Assembly: GCF_013177675.1 (NCBI RefSeq)
Contig: NZ_CP042652.1
Location: forward strand, 682,001 to 746,000
Direction of reading: 5' to 3'
DNA length: 64,000 bases
From: Arcobacter acticola
Lineage (GTDB): Bacteria; Campylobacterota; Campylobacteria; Campylobacterales; Arcobacteraceae
Shown: positions 63,476 through 64,000 of the stretch, piece by piece
How the letters are laid out: every line of letters starts with the position of its first letter
How positions within the stretch are numbered: the first letter of the stretch is position 1
The notes under the pieces: generated by a model
Database searches by the model: none
Told to the model about the DNA's origin: nothing
The model's input: only the letters and a program-made list of their open reading frames with translations
Program-made: the position numbers and the translations under genes

Positions 63476-64000
63476 AAACAGAGTAGTATCTGTCTATTTT
63501 ATATCCAAGACCTCTTATGTTTTTTATGAAATCTTCTTTTAATGCTTTTTTTAACCTAGAAATTTCAGCTCTTATTGTTGGGTTGTCAATAATTTCTCCA
63601 TCCCAGATATCCATTCTGAATCTTTCAAAGTCTACAATCATATTAATATTAAGAGCTAAAATATGTATGATTTCTAACTGTTTTTTAGTTAAATTTTGAG
63701 GTTCTCCATTAAAATATAGAGTTTGTTTATCTTTTGCATAAGAATAATTTTCTGAAAACTTAATATGTGAAGTATTATTTTGTTCTTTTTTTAATATTTG
63801 ATTGATTTTAATGCCTAATTCACCAAGATGAAAAGGTTTTTTGATATATTCTCTACATCCAAGATTATATGCCTTACTAATATCTTCTATATCTATAAGA
63901 GCTGAAATAAATATAGTTGGAATATATATTTTTTGTCTATTTAATTCAGTTAATATTTCAAAACCATCTTTTGTTGGAACATTTATATCAAGAACCAATA
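63474..64000 (-). CDS. OmpR-type response regulator (5' end outside window)
   Basis: About 175 residues are visible. The frame enters at the right edge just before the phospho-acceptor Asp (LVLDINVPTKDGFEIL), then IPTIFISAL with the switch Ser, and the Lys of YIKKPFHLGEL. A winged-helix DNA-binding domain follows (NLTKKQLEIIHILALN, PTIRAEISRLKKALKEDF, IKNIRGLGYKID). It is OmpR/PhoB-type and activates by binding 11-bp-spaced direct repeats, which occur upstream of four neighbouring transcripts. Its kinase is probably to the right of the window. Confidence 0.93.
   Translation of the reverse strand, partial: LVLDINVPTKDGFEILTELNRQKIYIPTIFISALIDIEDISKAYNLGCREYIKKPFHLGELGIKINQILKKEQNNTSHIKFSENYSYAKDKQTLYFNGEPQNLTKKQLEIIHILALNINMIVDFERFRMDIWDGEIIDNPTIRAEISRLKKALKEDFIKNIRGLGYKIDRYYSV

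Overview
This is AT-rich (roughly 70-75% A+T by eye) bacterial chromosome, almost fully coding. Gene content points to Campylobacterota, most likely the Arcobacter group (Arcobacteraceae): a Campylobacterota-type MetK, an aminodeoxyfutalosine-deaminase-like enzyme of the futalosine menaquinone route, a MutS carrying a C-terminal HNH nuclease (the MutS7 type), an Arcobacter-like porin, and an acetate region with several ActP-type symporters. I recognised no tRNA, rRNA, CRISPR array, insertion sequence or prophage.

Layout. 1-6176 (minus): a tightly overlapping chain of a MacB-like ABC exporter pair, a divergent heme-copper-oxidase subunit I, a membrane protein, YceI, a thioredoxin-fold protein, a metallophosphoesterase and the start of a response regulator. 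6260-7692: an HD-GYP gene broken by one frameshift. 7812-12449 (plus): an inositol-phosphatase-family gene, glmS, a Na/Pi cotransporter and a small coiled-coil gene. 12470-23668: rarD (minus), then metK, accD, a thiE-like gene, rlmH, a conserved membrane protein, dusB, prmA, ftsH and leuA; leuA has a leucine leader peptide and attenuator-like RNA. 23921-29678 (plus): a possible uORF, a DUF1538-PII fusion transporter, a thioredoxin, a c-type heme protein and MutS-HNH. 29679-34002 (minus): an MFS transporter, a 56-aa membrane protein, hisA, a TIGR01777 epimerase, hisH and comF. 34009-34387: a non-coding, highly foldable element. 34388-39513 (minus): lepA, two OmpA-family proteins, prs. 39788-40876 (plus): a porin downstream of a Fur-box-like site. 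40928-44932 (minus): two different mnmA genes separated by a decayed folK fragment, then intact folK and an M24 peptidase. 45009-47592 (plus): aroQ, an mqnX-like deaminase and sppA.

47682-64000 (all minus) is an acetate/short-chain-acid region: ackA, pta, a second ackA, two DUF485-ActP transporter pairs, one DUF4212-SSS pair, two copies of a two-gene module (GlnD-like nucleotidyltransferase with cNMP/CBS domains plus a DEDDh exonuclease), and a partial OmpR-type response regulator. The four upstream regions of pta, both DUF485-actP pairs and DUF4212-SSS share an 11-bp-spaced direct repeat (TAGCA-N6-TAGCA on the + strand, TGCTA-N6-TGCTA on the coding strand). Such spacing is typical of an OmpR-family regulator site, and the neighbouring regulator is the obvious candidate. 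I read this as a co-regulated acetate uptake and activation regulon, with the nucleotidyltransferase/exonuclease modules as its least understood part.

The strongest leads are the shared direct-repeat regulon, the duplicated nucleotidyltransferase-exonuclease modules, the leucine attenuator ahead of leuA, the foreign-looking second mnmA next to a folK remnant, the MutS-HNH fusion and the divergent heme-copper oxidase.
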